The position numbers and the translations under genes were made by a program. 35,951 bases of DNA. It comes from Candidatus Saccharimonadota bacterium (GTDB taxonomy: Bacteria; Patescibacteriota; Saccharimonadia; Saccharimonadales; Saccharimonadaceae). The notes beneath the pieces were generated by a model. That model searched no databases and was not told where the DNA came from. It worked only from the letters and a program-made list of their open reading frames with translations. The stretch lies in the NCBI GenBank assembly GCA_027312165.1, contig DAICXN010000005.1:1-35951 (forward strand), given 5' to 3'. Below are positions 16,123 to 23,648 of the stretch, piece by piece. The first letter of the stretch is position 1. Every line of letters starts with the position of its first letter.

Positions 16123-16400
16123 TTTTGTCCTGGTTGTCTTGGTTCAATTGACAAGGTGCCGGGGTGTGGTGGTTTGTCTAGTACGTTAATTCGAGCTAGG
16201 ATGTCGGATTCCACCAAGTGGAGAGCTATCTTTGCAAAGATAATATCAGTAAACCCGCGATCAGCTCCATCGACCGTTGCCTCGACGTAACTTGGCGGGA
16301 CGGTATCGACAGTTAGCTTAATCAGAGAGCCATCAGAAATGTCACCCTCAACCTGGCTTATGGGGTATTTACGACCGAGTTCTGGGTTAAATTGACGCAT
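16119..16400 (-). CDS. Conserved-looking small protein of unknown function
   Basis: A 93-residue soluble protein without cysteines, signal peptide or recognisable motif. The composition (SLIKLTVDTVPPSYVEATVDG followed by a helical stretch) suggests a small alpha/beta fold. TATAGT lies 9 bases before the ATG, so the mRNA would have almost no leader, and no Shine-Dalgarno site is seen. The 3' end overlaps the PRTase-like gene by 4 bases. It is divergent from the groES promoter region. The coding call rests on open frame, promoter fit and packing; the role is unknown. Confidence 0.5.
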   Translation of the reverse strand: MRQFNPELGRKYPISQVEGDISDGSLIKLTVDTVPPSYVEATVDGADRGFTDIIFAKIALHLVESDILARINVLDKPPHPGTLSIEPRQPGQN

Positions 16401-16448
16401 AGCTATATGACTATAGCAGAAAATTATAGAAATGCAATACCGCCATTT

Positions 16449-16475
16449 TTAGCACTCGCGCTTGACGAGTGCTAA
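16449..16475. promoter_or_regulatory. CIRCE operator (HrcA site) of groESL
   Basis: TTAGCACTC, 9 bases, GAGTGCTAA: a perfect match to the CIRCE inverted repeat bound by the heat-shock repressor HrcA. It overlaps the -35 element TTGACG (16462-16467), which with an 18-base spacer pairs with TATAAT (16486-16491). HrcA would therefore block polymerase directly. No hrcA gene is in this window. Confidence 0.95.
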
Positions 16476-16527
16476 TTCATTTGTTTATAATAGGGGTATA
16501 GATAACTAACATATGGAGGAAAGTGGT

Positions 16528-16794
16528 ATGAGCACACCTATTCAGCCTCTAGCTGACCGCGTTGTAGCGGTACGAGAAGAGGCAAAGACCCAGACAGCAA
16601 GCGGAATTTATCTTCCAGACAACGCCAAAGAGAAGCCAGTCTTGGCCGAAGTTAAGGCAGTTGGTAAAGACGTAGAAAATGTCAAAATTGGCGACAAAAT
16701 TATTTACAAGGAATACTCCACGACTGAACTAAAAATTGACGGCACTGAGTACCTGATTGTTAAAGAAGAAGATATTTTGGCGACTGTCGCCTAA
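16528..16794 (+). CDS. groS: Co-chaperonin GroES
   Basis: The lid of the GroEL chamber, 88 residues. It carries the family start IQPLADRVVAVREEA, the mobile loop TASGIYLPDNAKEKP, which contacts GroEL, and the end TEYLIVKEEDILA. The start is chosen at 16528 because GGAGGAAAG lies 5 bases upstream; an in-frame ATG five codons earlier overlaps that site. Expression is under CIRCE/HrcA control. It lies 15 bases before groL in a normal groES-groEL operon. Cytoplasmic heptamer by family knowledge. Confidence 0.97.
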   Translation: MSTPIQPLADRVVAVREEAKTQTASGIYLPDNAKEKPVLAEVKAVGKDVENVKIGDKIIYKEYSTTELKIDGTEYLIVKEEDILATVA

Positions 16795-16809
16795 ATTAGG
16801 AGGTAAATT

Positions 16810-18453
16810 ATGGCAAAGCAAGTATTTTACGATGATGATGCAAGAAACCGCGTACTCGGCGGCGCTAAGGCGCTTTATGATGCAGTTAAGGTAACCTATG
16901 GACCAAAGGGCCGCAACGTAGTTATTTCCAAGAGCTATGGCAGCCCAACGGTGACCCATGACGGTGTAACAGTTGCTGAAGGAATTGAACTACCTGAAGA
17001 AGAGGGGGAGACGCTTGGTTACAAGGTTGGCGCAGATCTAATCAAGCAGGCTGCCAAAAATCTCAATAAGCAAGCTGGTGATGGTACGACAACGGTTACA
17101 GTCTTAACCTATTCGATTCTAAAAGAAGCTAACCGCTTAATCGCCGCTGGCCACAACCCGATGGAGCTTCGTCGTGGTATCGAGCAAGCTGGCGCAGAAA
17201 TTGTTAAGCAACTCGATGGTTTGTCAGAAAGCATTGAAGGCAAGAGTGACCGCGTGGCTGAGGTGGCAACCATCTCTGCAGGGGATGCCGAAATCGGTAA
17301 ATTGATTGCTGGAGTTATTGAAAAGGTCGGCAAAGACGGCGTAGTTACTGTTGAGGCTGGCCAGGGTCTTGAGCTTGAGGCTGAGGTTGTTGAAGGATTC
17401 AACTTGGATAAGGGCTGGGTCAGTCCTTTCTTCGTCACTGATGCTGGTCGCCAGGAAGCGGTGTATGAAAAGCCAGCTATTTTGATCACCGACAAGAAGA
17501 TTTCGAGCGTTCAAGAGTTCTTGCCAATGCTTGAGAAGCTGGCCCAGAGTGGCAAAAAGGATGTAGTGCTGATTGCCGATGAAGTTGATGGTGAGGCGCT
17601 AAGCATCCTGGTACTCAACAAGCTCAAGGGTGTATTTAATACCGTAGCAGTTAAAGCGCCAAGCTTTGGCGATCGCCGCAAGGAAATCTTGCGCGATATT
17701 GCAGTGCTAACTGGCGCAACAGTTATTTCAGAAGACCAGGGCTTGACGTTTGAAAACGCCGATCTCGACGTGCTCGGTTCTGCCCGTAAGGTAATCGTTG
17801 GCAAGGACGAGACAACAATTATCGAAGGTGCCGGTAAGCCAAGTGCGGTTAAGGCTCAGATCGAACAAATCAACGCCCAGTCAGAGAACGCTTCTAGTGA
17901 TTATGACAAGGAGCAGTTTGATAAGCGCGCAGCAGCTCTGAGCGGCAAGGTGGCCGTAATCAAGGTTGGTGGTGCGACTGAGACAGAGATTGACGAAAAG
18001 AAATTCCGTGTCGATGATGCAGTTGCGGCTACAAAGGCTGCGTTGAGCGAGGGAATTGTTGCTGGTGGTGGCGTGACGCTGGTCAACCTATCAACTAGCC
18101 TCAAGGCTGATGGCTCTGATAGTATTGCGGCTGGTCGTCAGATCCTAAAGAACGCGCTGAAGCAGCCATTCTTGCAGATCGTCAAAAATGCTGGTCTAAA
18201 CGCCGAGGCTTTGCTTGCGCAGGTTGAAGATGGTAAGCCTGGCCAAGGTATTAACGTGATGAAGCCAGAGCAGGGCCTAGTTGACGTCAAGAAAGACGGC
18301 GTGATTGACCCCGCGCGCGTGACGAAGGAGGCGGTGCAGAACGCGGTATCTATCGCGTCAACTGCGGCAACCATGGGCGCACTGGTGGTCGACCTTCCAG
18401 AGGCTGAAGCTCCAATGGGCGGCGGCATGCCTGGTGGTATGGGGATGATGTAA
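16810..18453 (+). CDS. groL: Chaperonin GroEL
   Basis: The 60-kDa ATP-driven folding chamber, 547 residues, full length. Equatorial and apical signatures are present: YGPKGRNVVI, GDGTTTVTVL, the GGVTL segment after EGIVAGG, AAVEEGI-type sequence as AALSEGIVAGG, and the flexible Gly/Met tail GGGMPGGMGMM. The start follows an excellent AGGAGGTAAATT site. It is the second gene of the CIRCE-controlled operon and is followed by a strong terminator. No insertion or missing segment was noticed. A single chaperonin operon is expected for a small genome. Confidence 0.98.
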   Translation: MAKQVFYDDDARNRVLGGAKALYDAVKVTYGPKGRNVVISKSYGSPTVTHDGVTVAEGIELPEEEGETLGYKVGADLIKQAAKNLNKQAGDGTTTVTVLTYSILKEANRLIAAGHNPMELRRGIEQAGAEIVKQLDGLSESIEGKSDRVAEVATISAGDAEIGKLIAGVIEKVGKDGVVTVEAGQGLELEAEVVEGFNLDKGWVSPFFVTDAGRQEAVYEKPAILITDKKISSVQEFLPMLEKLAQSGKKDVVLIADEVDGEALSILVLNKLKGVFNTVAVKAPSFGDRRKEILRDIAVLTGATVISEDQGLTFENADLDVLGSARKVIVGKDETTIIEGAGKPSAVKAQIEQINAQSENASSDYDKEQFDKRAAALSGKVAVIKVGGATETEIDEKKFRVDDAVAATKAALSEGIVAGGGVTLVNLSTSLKADGSDSIAAGRQILKNALKQPFLQIVKNAGLNAEALLAQVEDGKPGQGINVMKPEQGLVDVKKDGVIDPARVTKEAVQNAVSIASTAATMGALVVDLPEAEAPMGGGMPGGMGMM

Positions 18454-18467
18454 AGTCATTCCGAAAT

Positions 18468-18500
18468 GCAAAAAGAGCCTCGTAGAGAGGCTCTTTTTTG
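18468..18500 (+). terminator. Terminator of groESL
   Basis: AAGAGCCTC and GAGGCTCTT pair over a 4-base loop and lead into a T-run, 15 bases past the groL stop. Confidence 0.9.
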
Positions 18501-18549
18501 TGCAGGACGCGTAAAAGACAGGTAGGTCAGGTGCCATAGCAATGAAAGA

Positions 18550-18606
18550 GCCCGCCTCTGAGAGCGGTGATGACGTGAAGCCATGCGAGCTCAATCATTG
18601 GCGGGC
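18550..18606 (-). terminator. GC-rich inverted repeat after the 115-residue gene
   Basis: GCCCGCC (18550-18556) and GGCGGGC (18600-18606) face each other across a 43-base spacer and start 4 bases after the minus-strand stop codon. On the minus strand the stem is followed by a short pyrimidine run rather than a clean T-tract. It may terminate or stabilise the message; function is unproven. Confidence 0.35.
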
Positions 18607-18610
18607 GGTG

Positions 18611-18958
18611 TCAGCTGTACATCATGTTGCGCAGCGGACGGTTATCGATGACGGACTCGATCTGCACATCGGTTCCGAAGTACTCACCGAGAACCAGCGC
18701 GATGTTCAGACATACATCATCCCTCGGGAATGCGAGGTTCACTTCGGTAGTGAACGAGTGCTTGGAGACCCGCGTGAAGATGCTGGTCAGGTCGATTCCT
18801 TCGACGGAGCCAAGGGCGAACTCGATGCCAGCGTCCTTCCACGCGTGCTCGTAGATGTTGCTGGGGTCACAGAGGATTCCGATGGAACGGTCCGTGTGAA
18901 CGGTCACGACGGACGGGGCCCCTGGGAACACAAAACTAACGTGCAGCTGCTTGTCCAT
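18611..18958 (-). CDS. Unknown 115-residue protein, GC-rich orphan
   Basis: A soluble protein that I do not recognise. It opens with a beta-rich stretch (QLHVSFVFPGAPSVVTVHT) and has a compact alpha/beta composition with two cysteines and no signal peptide. AGGAG lies 8 bases before the ATG. The promoter is TTGACT (19018-19023), 17 bases ending TGT, TAATAT (18995-19000), close to that of the 111-residue exported protein. Hand counts of 60-base lines give 50-62% G+C, above the nearby groEL lines, and the third codon positions favour G and C. This suggests a later arrival or a special expression class. Confidence 0.6.
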   Translation of the reverse strand: MDKQLHVSFVFPGAPSVVTVHTDRSIGILCDPSNIYEHAWKDAGIEFALGSVEGIDLTSIFTRVSKHSFTTEVNLAFPRDDVCLNIALVLGEYFGTDVQIESVIDNRPLRNMMYS

Positions 18959-18994
18959 TGCAAACTCCTAATCTCTGCGGTACAGGACTATTAA

Positions 18995-19023
18995 ATATTA
19001 ACATACTTTATATAATAAGTCAA
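18995..19023 (-). promoter_or_regulatory. Strong promoter TTGACT-17-TAATAT (minus strand)
   Basis: TTGACT, a 17-base AT-rich spacer ending TGT, and TAATAT read on the minus strand upstream of the 115-residue gene. Same architecture as the promoters at 6586 and 32291. Confidence 0.7.
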
Positions 19024-19050
19024 GCAATATGGAATAAATGACGCCTTAGG

Positions 19051-19917
19051 CTAGTGTCGGACAATTCCCGCCATGACAGCATTGCGGCCGTTGACGCCTT
19101 TTTGCTGCCAGTTGCGCTGGGAGTAGAGGGTAGGGTCTGTTAGACTGTCATCTGGGCTAACGGCGATATGACTGTGTCTAATGCCAAAATCTCCTAGGCG
19201 AGCAATAATGGCCGAGCTAAAGTTCAGATTGCGGTTGCCTTTGTCATCTGTTGGGCCAAGGTGGTCACGAGTAACTGGGGAGTTTTCGAGATTTTTTAAC
19301 GGTGCTCCGTATACTGGATAGTTGTTGAGAGCGTGTGGAGTGATGAAGACATGCGCGTTCGTCGTCGTAAGAGGCAGCTGGCCTAGTGTCAGTCCTACAA
19401 TATCCTCACCAAGGCTTTTATATCCAGCGTGAATGACTGTGAGGCTTTCGTGGTATTTCGTAGGGTCAGCGACGACAACCAGCGGACAATCAGCAGGTGA
19501 GAACATGATGCCGCGTCCATTCACCCTGGTATGAACAGCATCGGCGAATGCCCGATCTTCCCGCGTGCTGCATATATCGTCAAATTGCTCATCGGTGATG
19601 AGTCCAGTGGCATATTCGGGGCGGGGTCGGGCGAGTTCGTGAAGGCCAAGTTTGCCTAGCAGTGCTGCTATGCGATTGGCCGAACGGATGCGCTCAACCG
19701 ACTTAAAAACAGCACGATCGCCGGGCGGCTCTTGCAAATCAAAGGTAGCATCAAGCGGCAGGTCAGCCTGGGCCACGCTGCCACTGAGTGCGTCATCCTC
19801 CGGGTTGGTGCGGCGTGTTTCGCCATACCTTACCCAGGGTATATCAGCAAATATATCTGGAACTTCTGTACGAAATTCAGTGGAGTGAACGTCGATCGGT
19901 GGTCGAAGTGACTTCAT
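19051..19917 (-). CDS. YfiH/PgeF-type multicopper oxidase-like (laccase-domain) protein
   Basis: A 288-residue protein whose centre carries the family motifs SPADCPLVVVAD (zinc Cys) and VIHAGYKSLGEDIV (usual form HAGWRG), with a late histidine in ITPHALNNYPVYG. Members of this family were called polyphenol oxidases; characterised ones act as purine nucleoside phosphorylases/adenosine deaminases or as PgeF, which edits peptidoglycan precursors. Either would fit a scavenging cell or the wall genes nearby. A C-terminal DSLTDPTLYSQRN segment is also typical. The N-terminal 70 residues are less conserved. TATAGT is 5 bases before the ATG, so it is leaderless. Confidence 0.75.
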   Translation of the reverse strand: MKSLRPPIDVHSTEFRTEVPDIFADIPWVRYGETRRTNPEDDALSGSVAQADLPLDATFDLQEPPGDRAVFKSVERIRSANRIAALLGKLGLHELARPRPEYATGLITDEQFDDICSTREDRAFADAVHTRVNGRGIMFSPADCPLVVVADPTKYHESLTVIHAGYKSLGEDIVGLTLGQLPLTTTNAHVFITPHALNNYPVYGAPLKNLENSPVTRDHLGPTDDKGNRNLNFSSAIIARLGDFGIRHSHIAVSPDDSLTDPTLYSQRNWQQKGVNGRNAVMAGIVRH

Positions 19918-19978
19918 ACCTTACTATACCATGAACCATTAGCACATGGGAATTGATGTACATAGCCTGAAGAGGTGA

Positions 19979-20160
19979 CTACTGCTGGGGGTTTGAGAGA
20001 AAGTCGATCTCTTTGATGATGTCGAGCAGAGCCTGAGCTTTCTTAGCCTCGTCGGCAATGCTCTTGGCTGCTTCATGGGCTGGGGCGATTAGATCTTTGT
20101 CGTCAGTGGAGCGGATTAGTAGAAGATAGGTGTTGAATTTTTCCTCTGGGCTGACCTTGT
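19979..20160 (-). pseudogene. Broken 3' copy of the 166-residue gene at 20810-21310
   Basis: Positions 20001-20157 match 20832-20988 with only three mismatches; 127 bases in a row (20031-20157) are identical. The fragment keeps the reading frame for about 56 residues from VSPEEKFNTYLL to the stop but ends DFLSNPQQ rather than DFLSSANQ. It has an in-frame TAG three codons before the homologous part and no start codon or ribosome site. The sequence diverges abruptly beyond 20157. The two copies flank the type IV pilin gene as direct repeats 831 bases apart. This and a terminator fill the 325 bases between YfiH and the pilin. Confidence 0.8.
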
Positions 20161-20187
20161 ACTAGTTAACATTTTGCTATCACTCAA

Positions 20188-20215
20188 AAGCACCTCTCTC
20201 TAGGGGTGTTTTTTG
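20188..20215 (+). terminator. Weak hairpin with T-run upstream of the pilin
   Basis: CACC and GGTG with flanking pairs around a TC-rich loop lead into six T residues. It may insulate the pilin promoter from upstream transcription. Confidence 0.4.
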
Positions 20216-20242
20216 GTCGGTGATAAGTGATACAATAAGACC

Positions 20243-20761
20243 ATGGATAGAGCTCGTGGTTTTACAATTGTTGAACTTTTGATCGTGATTGTAGTTATCG
20301 GTATACTCGCGGCAATATCGATCGTGACCTATTCGAATATGCAGGCCAAGACTCGTGACTCAATTCGATTGCAGGATATCGCGACTATTCGCAAGGCCTT
20401 GGAGATGCACAAGATAGAACGAGGTGGCTATCCTTCGGCTAGTGCCAACCCGGGGATTAATGCCTGGGAAGTGAGTGTTGATAGTGGTTTCCTGCAGTCC
20501 CTTAGCGCTCAGCTACAATCAATTCCAGTAGATCCAACTAACTCAACTTCATACCACTACGCCTACTATCGAGATGCGGCTGGTAGTTACGGATGTCCGG
20601 CATCGGCGGGTGCTTTTTATGTCCTAAGGATTACTGGCCTTGAGTCAGTTGACGGGAGGCAGGTTAGTGACCTGGGCCCCTGTGCGAGTTCAACCACCCT
20701 CAGTTCTAGCCGACGACCTAGCCAAACCCAGGCTGTTTTTATGGGTTTTGAGAATCGCTAA
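20243..20761 (+). CDS. Type IV prepilin (major pilin/pseudopilin-like)
   Basis: A 172-residue prepilin with a class III leader: six residues MDRARG, then the cleavage point before F7, the conserved glutamate at mature position 5 (E11), and the hydrophobic helix LLIVIVVIGILAAISIV. The globular part has the pattern of GspG/PilE-like pilins (alpha1-C SIRLQDIATIRKALE, PVDPTNS, two cysteines in GCP and GPC near the D-region). It would be processed by a prepilin peptidase and built into a type IV pilus, used for motility, attachment or DNA uptake (comF is nearby). TACAAT is 6 bases before the ATG: leaderless. Followed by a terminator. Confidence 0.9.
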   Translation: MDRARGFTIVELLIVIVVIGILAAISIVTYSNMQAKTRDSIRLQDIATIRKALEMHKIERGGYPSASANPGINAWEVSVDSGFLQSLSAQLQSIPVDPTNSTSYHYAYYRDAAGSYGCPASAGAFYVLRITGLESVDGRQVSDLGPCASSTTLSSSRRPSQTQAVFMGFENR

Positions 20762-20788
20762 AAAAATAGCCCAAGCGGGCTATTTTTA
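20760..20788. terminator. Bidirectional terminator between pilin and the 166-residue gene
   Basis: AAAATAGCCC and GGGCTATTTT pair over a 4-base loop with A- and T-runs on either side. It serves both the plus-strand pilin and the minus-strand gene ending at 20810. Confidence 0.85.
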
Positions 20789-20809
20789 AGTAGGCGATCT
20801 AATGGCCGA

Positions 20810-21310
20810 CTATTGATTTGCGCTCGAGAGGAAGTCAATTTCTTTGATGATGTCGAGCAGTGCCTGAGCTTTCTTAGCCTCGTCGGCAATGCTCTTGGCT
20901 GCTTCATGGGCTGGGGCGATTAGATCTTTGTCGTCAGTGGAGCGGATTAGTAGAAGATAGGTGTTGAATTTTTCCTCTGGGCTGACCTCTAGCTTGCCAA
21001 CCAATGGCCGTAGTTCACTAAGCGCAGCTTCTTTGACGCTGGCGAGCGAAGGATCAGCTGCGGACGAAACGGCAGCTGGCTGCGAGAAGTCTGGCGTGGC
21101 AGTGGTACTAGCGGCCGATTCGTTAGTCACTGGGGCTGAGATGTAGCCTGGCTGAACCTGATCTTCAACCTCAGCGGTTTGCGGTAATTGTTCGACCGCC
21201 TGGCTGTCTAGGTTGAGGTCGTTTGCCTCCTGGTTAACGCCTGCTAAGGCCTTTGCTAGTTCCTGATCGTCGCTAATTGTTTGCTGTTGATTGTCCGCTG
21301 AAATATCCAT
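20810..21310 (-). CDS. Acidic, Ala/Gln-rich protein of unknown function
   Basis: A 166-residue soluble protein. The first 95 residues are low-complexity, rich in Gln, Ala, Ser, Asp and Glu, and probably disordered. The C-terminal 70 residues (from ALSELRPLVGKL) look like a helical bundle with KAQALLDIIKEIDFL. I do not know the family. ATG at 21310 is preceded by AAGGGG at 5 bases; an in-frame GTG at 21316 is possible. The last 157 bases are duplicated at 20001-20157. It is divergent from PGI/PMI; its frame start lies close to that gene's promoter. Confidence 0.65.
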   Translation of the reverse strand: MDISADNQQQTISDDQELAKALAGVNQEANDLNLDSQAVEQLPQTAEVEDQVQPGYISAPVTNESAASTTATPDFSQPAAVSSAADPSLASVKEAALSELRPLVGKLEVSPEEKFNTYLLLIRSTDDKDLIAPAHEAAKSIADEAKKAQALLDIIKEIDFLSSANQ

Positions 21311-21381
21311 GCCCACCCCTTGATGATATTATAAAAGTTCTTATGCTATACTGTAGCATGAATAAACAAGGGAGTGCAAGT

Positions 21382-22419
21382 ATGCTCGATGATGCAAACG
21401 TGATAAAACAACGTGATCCTTCAGGTGCGCTTGAAGCAGTGGCTTCGCTGCCCGAACAGGCGAGGTTTCAGCCGATGATTGACGGCGAACCAATTTCTTT
21501 AGGTATAAAAAGTGTGGTGATGGCAGGTATGGGCGGCTCGGCGCTAGCGGCCGACATGGTGAAGATTCTCACCCGGGACGAGCTGACTGTTCCAGTGGAG
21601 GTTATCAAAGGTTATGACCTACCAAATCACGCTAATGAGTCTACGCTAGTTATCGCCCTCAGTCATTCGGGTAATACCGAAGAGACTATCGAGTGTTACT
21701 TTCAAGCTCGCCAGGCTGGCTGCCAAGTGGCTGCCATGGCGACTGGCGGAAGATTACTTGAGCTTGCTGCCCAGGATAATGTCGTTAGAGCGGAAGTGCC
21801 CGCAGGGGCGCAGCCGCGAATGTCCACGGTTTATCATTTGCGTGTCCTGCTAAAACTTTTAGAGAAGTTTGGCCTGATTGGCCATCAGCTGTTTGACCAG
21901 GTCTCTGAGAGTTCTGATTGGCTGACAGACAAGCTGCGTGAATGGTCGGCCGAGTCACCACTTGAGCACAACTATGCTAAACAGCTAGCCACCCACGCGG
22001 CGGGCAAATCGGCAGTTTTTTACGGTGGTCAGCTGACAGCACCAATTGCCTACAAGTGGAAAATTAGCTGGAACGAGTCGGCAAAAAATGTAGCTTTCTG
22101 GAATCAGTATCCCGAATTCAGCCACAATGAGTTTATGGGCTGGACGTCTCATCCCGTCGACAAGCCATATGCTGTGTTTGATTTGAGAAGTTCGTTTGAA
22201 CGACCAAGGATTGCTGAGAGGATGGAGCTAACCGATCGGATGCTGAGCGGTATGCGACCAAAGGCCAGGGACATCTCGCTGATTGGCGATAATTTAGTTC
22301 AGCAATTTCTATGGGGTCTAGCGCTGGCCGATATGGCAAGTATTTACTGTGCGATTTTAAATAATGTCGACCCAGCGCCAGTGGCGTTAATTGAGAAGTT
22401 TAAGAAAGAACTTTCGTAG
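21382..22419 (+). CDS. Bifunctional phosphoglucose/phosphomannose isomerase
   Basis: A 345-residue SIS-domain enzyme of the PGI/PMI family that interconverts fructose 6-phosphate with glucose 6-phosphate or mannose 6-phosphate. Visible are the SIS segments VVMAGMGGSALAADM and IALSHSGNTEETIE, the middle MSTVYHLRVLLKLL, and the C-terminal PGI/PMI part WNESAKNVAFWNQYPEFSHNE with its catalytic Glu/His, ending VALIEKFK. The start at MLDD follows AAGGGAG at 7 bases; an in-frame ATG at 21358 sits 5 bases after TATACT and could be a leaderless start adding 8 residues. It feeds sugar phosphates to glycolysis or cell-wall sugars. Confidence 0.9.
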   Translation: MLDDANVIKQRDPSGALEAVASLPEQARFQPMIDGEPISLGIKSVVMAGMGGSALAADMVKILTRDELTVPVEVIKGYDLPNHANESTLVIALSHSGNTEETIECYFQARQAGCQVAAMATGGRLLELAAQDNVVRAEVPAGAQPRMSTVYHLRVLLKLLEKFGLIGHQLFDQVSESSDWLTDKLREWSAESPLEHNYAKQLATHAAGKSAVFYGGQLTAPIAYKWKISWNESAKNVAFWNQYPEFSHNEFMGWTSHPVDKPYAVFDLRSSFERPRIAERMELTDRMLSGMRPKARDISLIGDNLVQQFLWGLALADMASIYCAILNNVDPAPVALIEKFKKELS

Positions 22420-22427
22420 TTAGCCGA

Positions 22428-23648
22428 CTAGTGCCGCAAGGACTCGATCGGGTCTCGTTTGGCGGCTCGGATGGCCGGGTAGATTCCGAAAAATATTCCG
22501 GTAATCATAGCCGTGCCGATACTCAGAGCCGCTGTTTGCCAATCGATAACTGGAGAAAACGGCAGGTACATGCCAAGCAGGAAGGCGAATGATAGGCCGA
22601 GTAGATAACCGATGATGCCTCCGACGAGACCGATGATTGCCGACTCGATGAGGAATTGGTTAATGATTTGTCCGTCAGTGGCACCAATCGCCTGACGGAT
22701 ACCAACTTCGCGTCGACGCTCCGCCACGTTGACGAGCATAATGTTCATGATGCCGATGCCACCAACTAAAAGCGAAATGCCGGCTATTATAGTTACCACG
22801 GTGACAATATTTGAAAACAGCTGGCTGCTTGGAGCGGTGATCGACTTGCCGGTTAGGATGGCGTAATCCTTTTCGTCTAGGTGATTTCGGCTAAGTATTT
22901 CATCAGCAGTCTTGACGATTGGCTCAAGCGGCTGGTCGGTGTTTGAGCGAATGACAATTTGTTGAATTTGTGCGACGTCCTGAGTGAAGTGCTTGATTGC
23001 ACTGAGATGAATGATGGCTGACTGGTCAAAATCCACCCCGTGGTAGTTGACCGGCTGGTTGGTTGATTTGAGGACGCCGACAACTGTGAAGTTTTCTCCA
23101 CGAATGGTGGTGATGTTGCCTAGGGCGTGCTCAGTGCCAAAGAGGTCGATGGCTAGTTGATTACCCATGACGATACCGCTATTGCCGTTGTTGTCCGCGA
23201 GAAATTGCCCATCAAGCAGCTCAAGCTCAGCGATATCGAGCAAATTCGAGTTAGTGCCAATTAGAGTAGCGCGCTCGCCGTCAACCGATCCGTCTTTGCT
23301 TTTGAGGCTAGTGTGTAAAATTGCCATCGGCGCGGCTGTTGAGTTCTCAATTTGACCTAGTTCAGTAGCGTCTTTTTCAGTTAGGCTGGTGGTTGCGTGC
23401 AGAGACTCAAAATCAACCAGGAGGGACTGGGGAGTTGATGGCTTGCTGGAACGGACGAGCGCGATTGAGTCGCTTGTGGTGATTGCCTGGCGTGACAGAA
23501 AGTCGGTTGCGCCGTTTGCGAGTGACAGAACCGCGGCAATGCTGGCAATACCTATAGTGACGCCAGTGATAGTCAGGAAGGTGCGAAAACGACTTGCCCG
23601 CAACGATTCAACGGCATTTTCTAAGTGATTAAAAAATAGCAGCCTCAT
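22428..23648 (-). CDS. MacB/FtsX-type ABC transporter permease
   Basis: A 406-residue permease with the MacB layout: a first helix (about 22-42), a large extracellular MacB periplasmic-core domain (about 45-275), and three C-terminal helices (about 285, 335 and 370). The coupling segment MNIMLVNVAERRREVGIRQAIGA (given as ERRREVGIRQAIGA) and the last PIESLRH are family signatures. Such mechanotransmission transporters export peptides, lipoproteins or toxins. Its start overlaps the ATPase stop by 4 bases, so the two are coupled. No MacA-like adaptor gene is adjacent, as is usual in single-membrane bacteria. The 3' end lies 8 bases from PGI/PMI. Confidence 0.9.
   Translation of the reverse strand: MRLLFFNHLENAVESLRASRFRTFLTITGVTIGIASIAAVLSLANGATDFLSRQAITTSDSIALVRSSKPSTPQSLLVDFESLHATTSLTEKDATELGQIENSTAAPMAILHTSLKSKDGSVDGERATLIGTNSNLLDIAELELLDGQFLADNNGNSGIVMGNQLAIDLFGTEHALGNITTIRGENFTVVGVLKSTNQPVNYHGVDFDQSAIIHLSAIKHFTQDVAQIQQIVIRSNTDQPLEPIVKTADEILSRNHLDEKDYAILTGKSITAPSSQLFSNIVTVVTIIAGISLLVGGIGIMNIMLVNVAERRREVGIRQAIGATDGQIINQFLIESAIIGLVGGIIGYLLGLSFAFLLGMYLPFSPVIDWQTAALSIGTAMITGIFFGIYPAIRAAKRDPIESLRH

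Noticed and set aside
18542-18994. A plus-strand 150-residue open frame opposite the 115-residue gene
   Set aside because: It lacks a ribosome site and promoter, whereas the minus-strand frame has both; the long opposite frame is a by-product of GC-rich codon use.
21358-21381. Leaderless ATG for PGI/PMI
   Set aside because: Possible because of TATACT 5 bases upstream, but AAGGGAG before the ATG at 21382 and the family-like start MLDD favour the shorter form.
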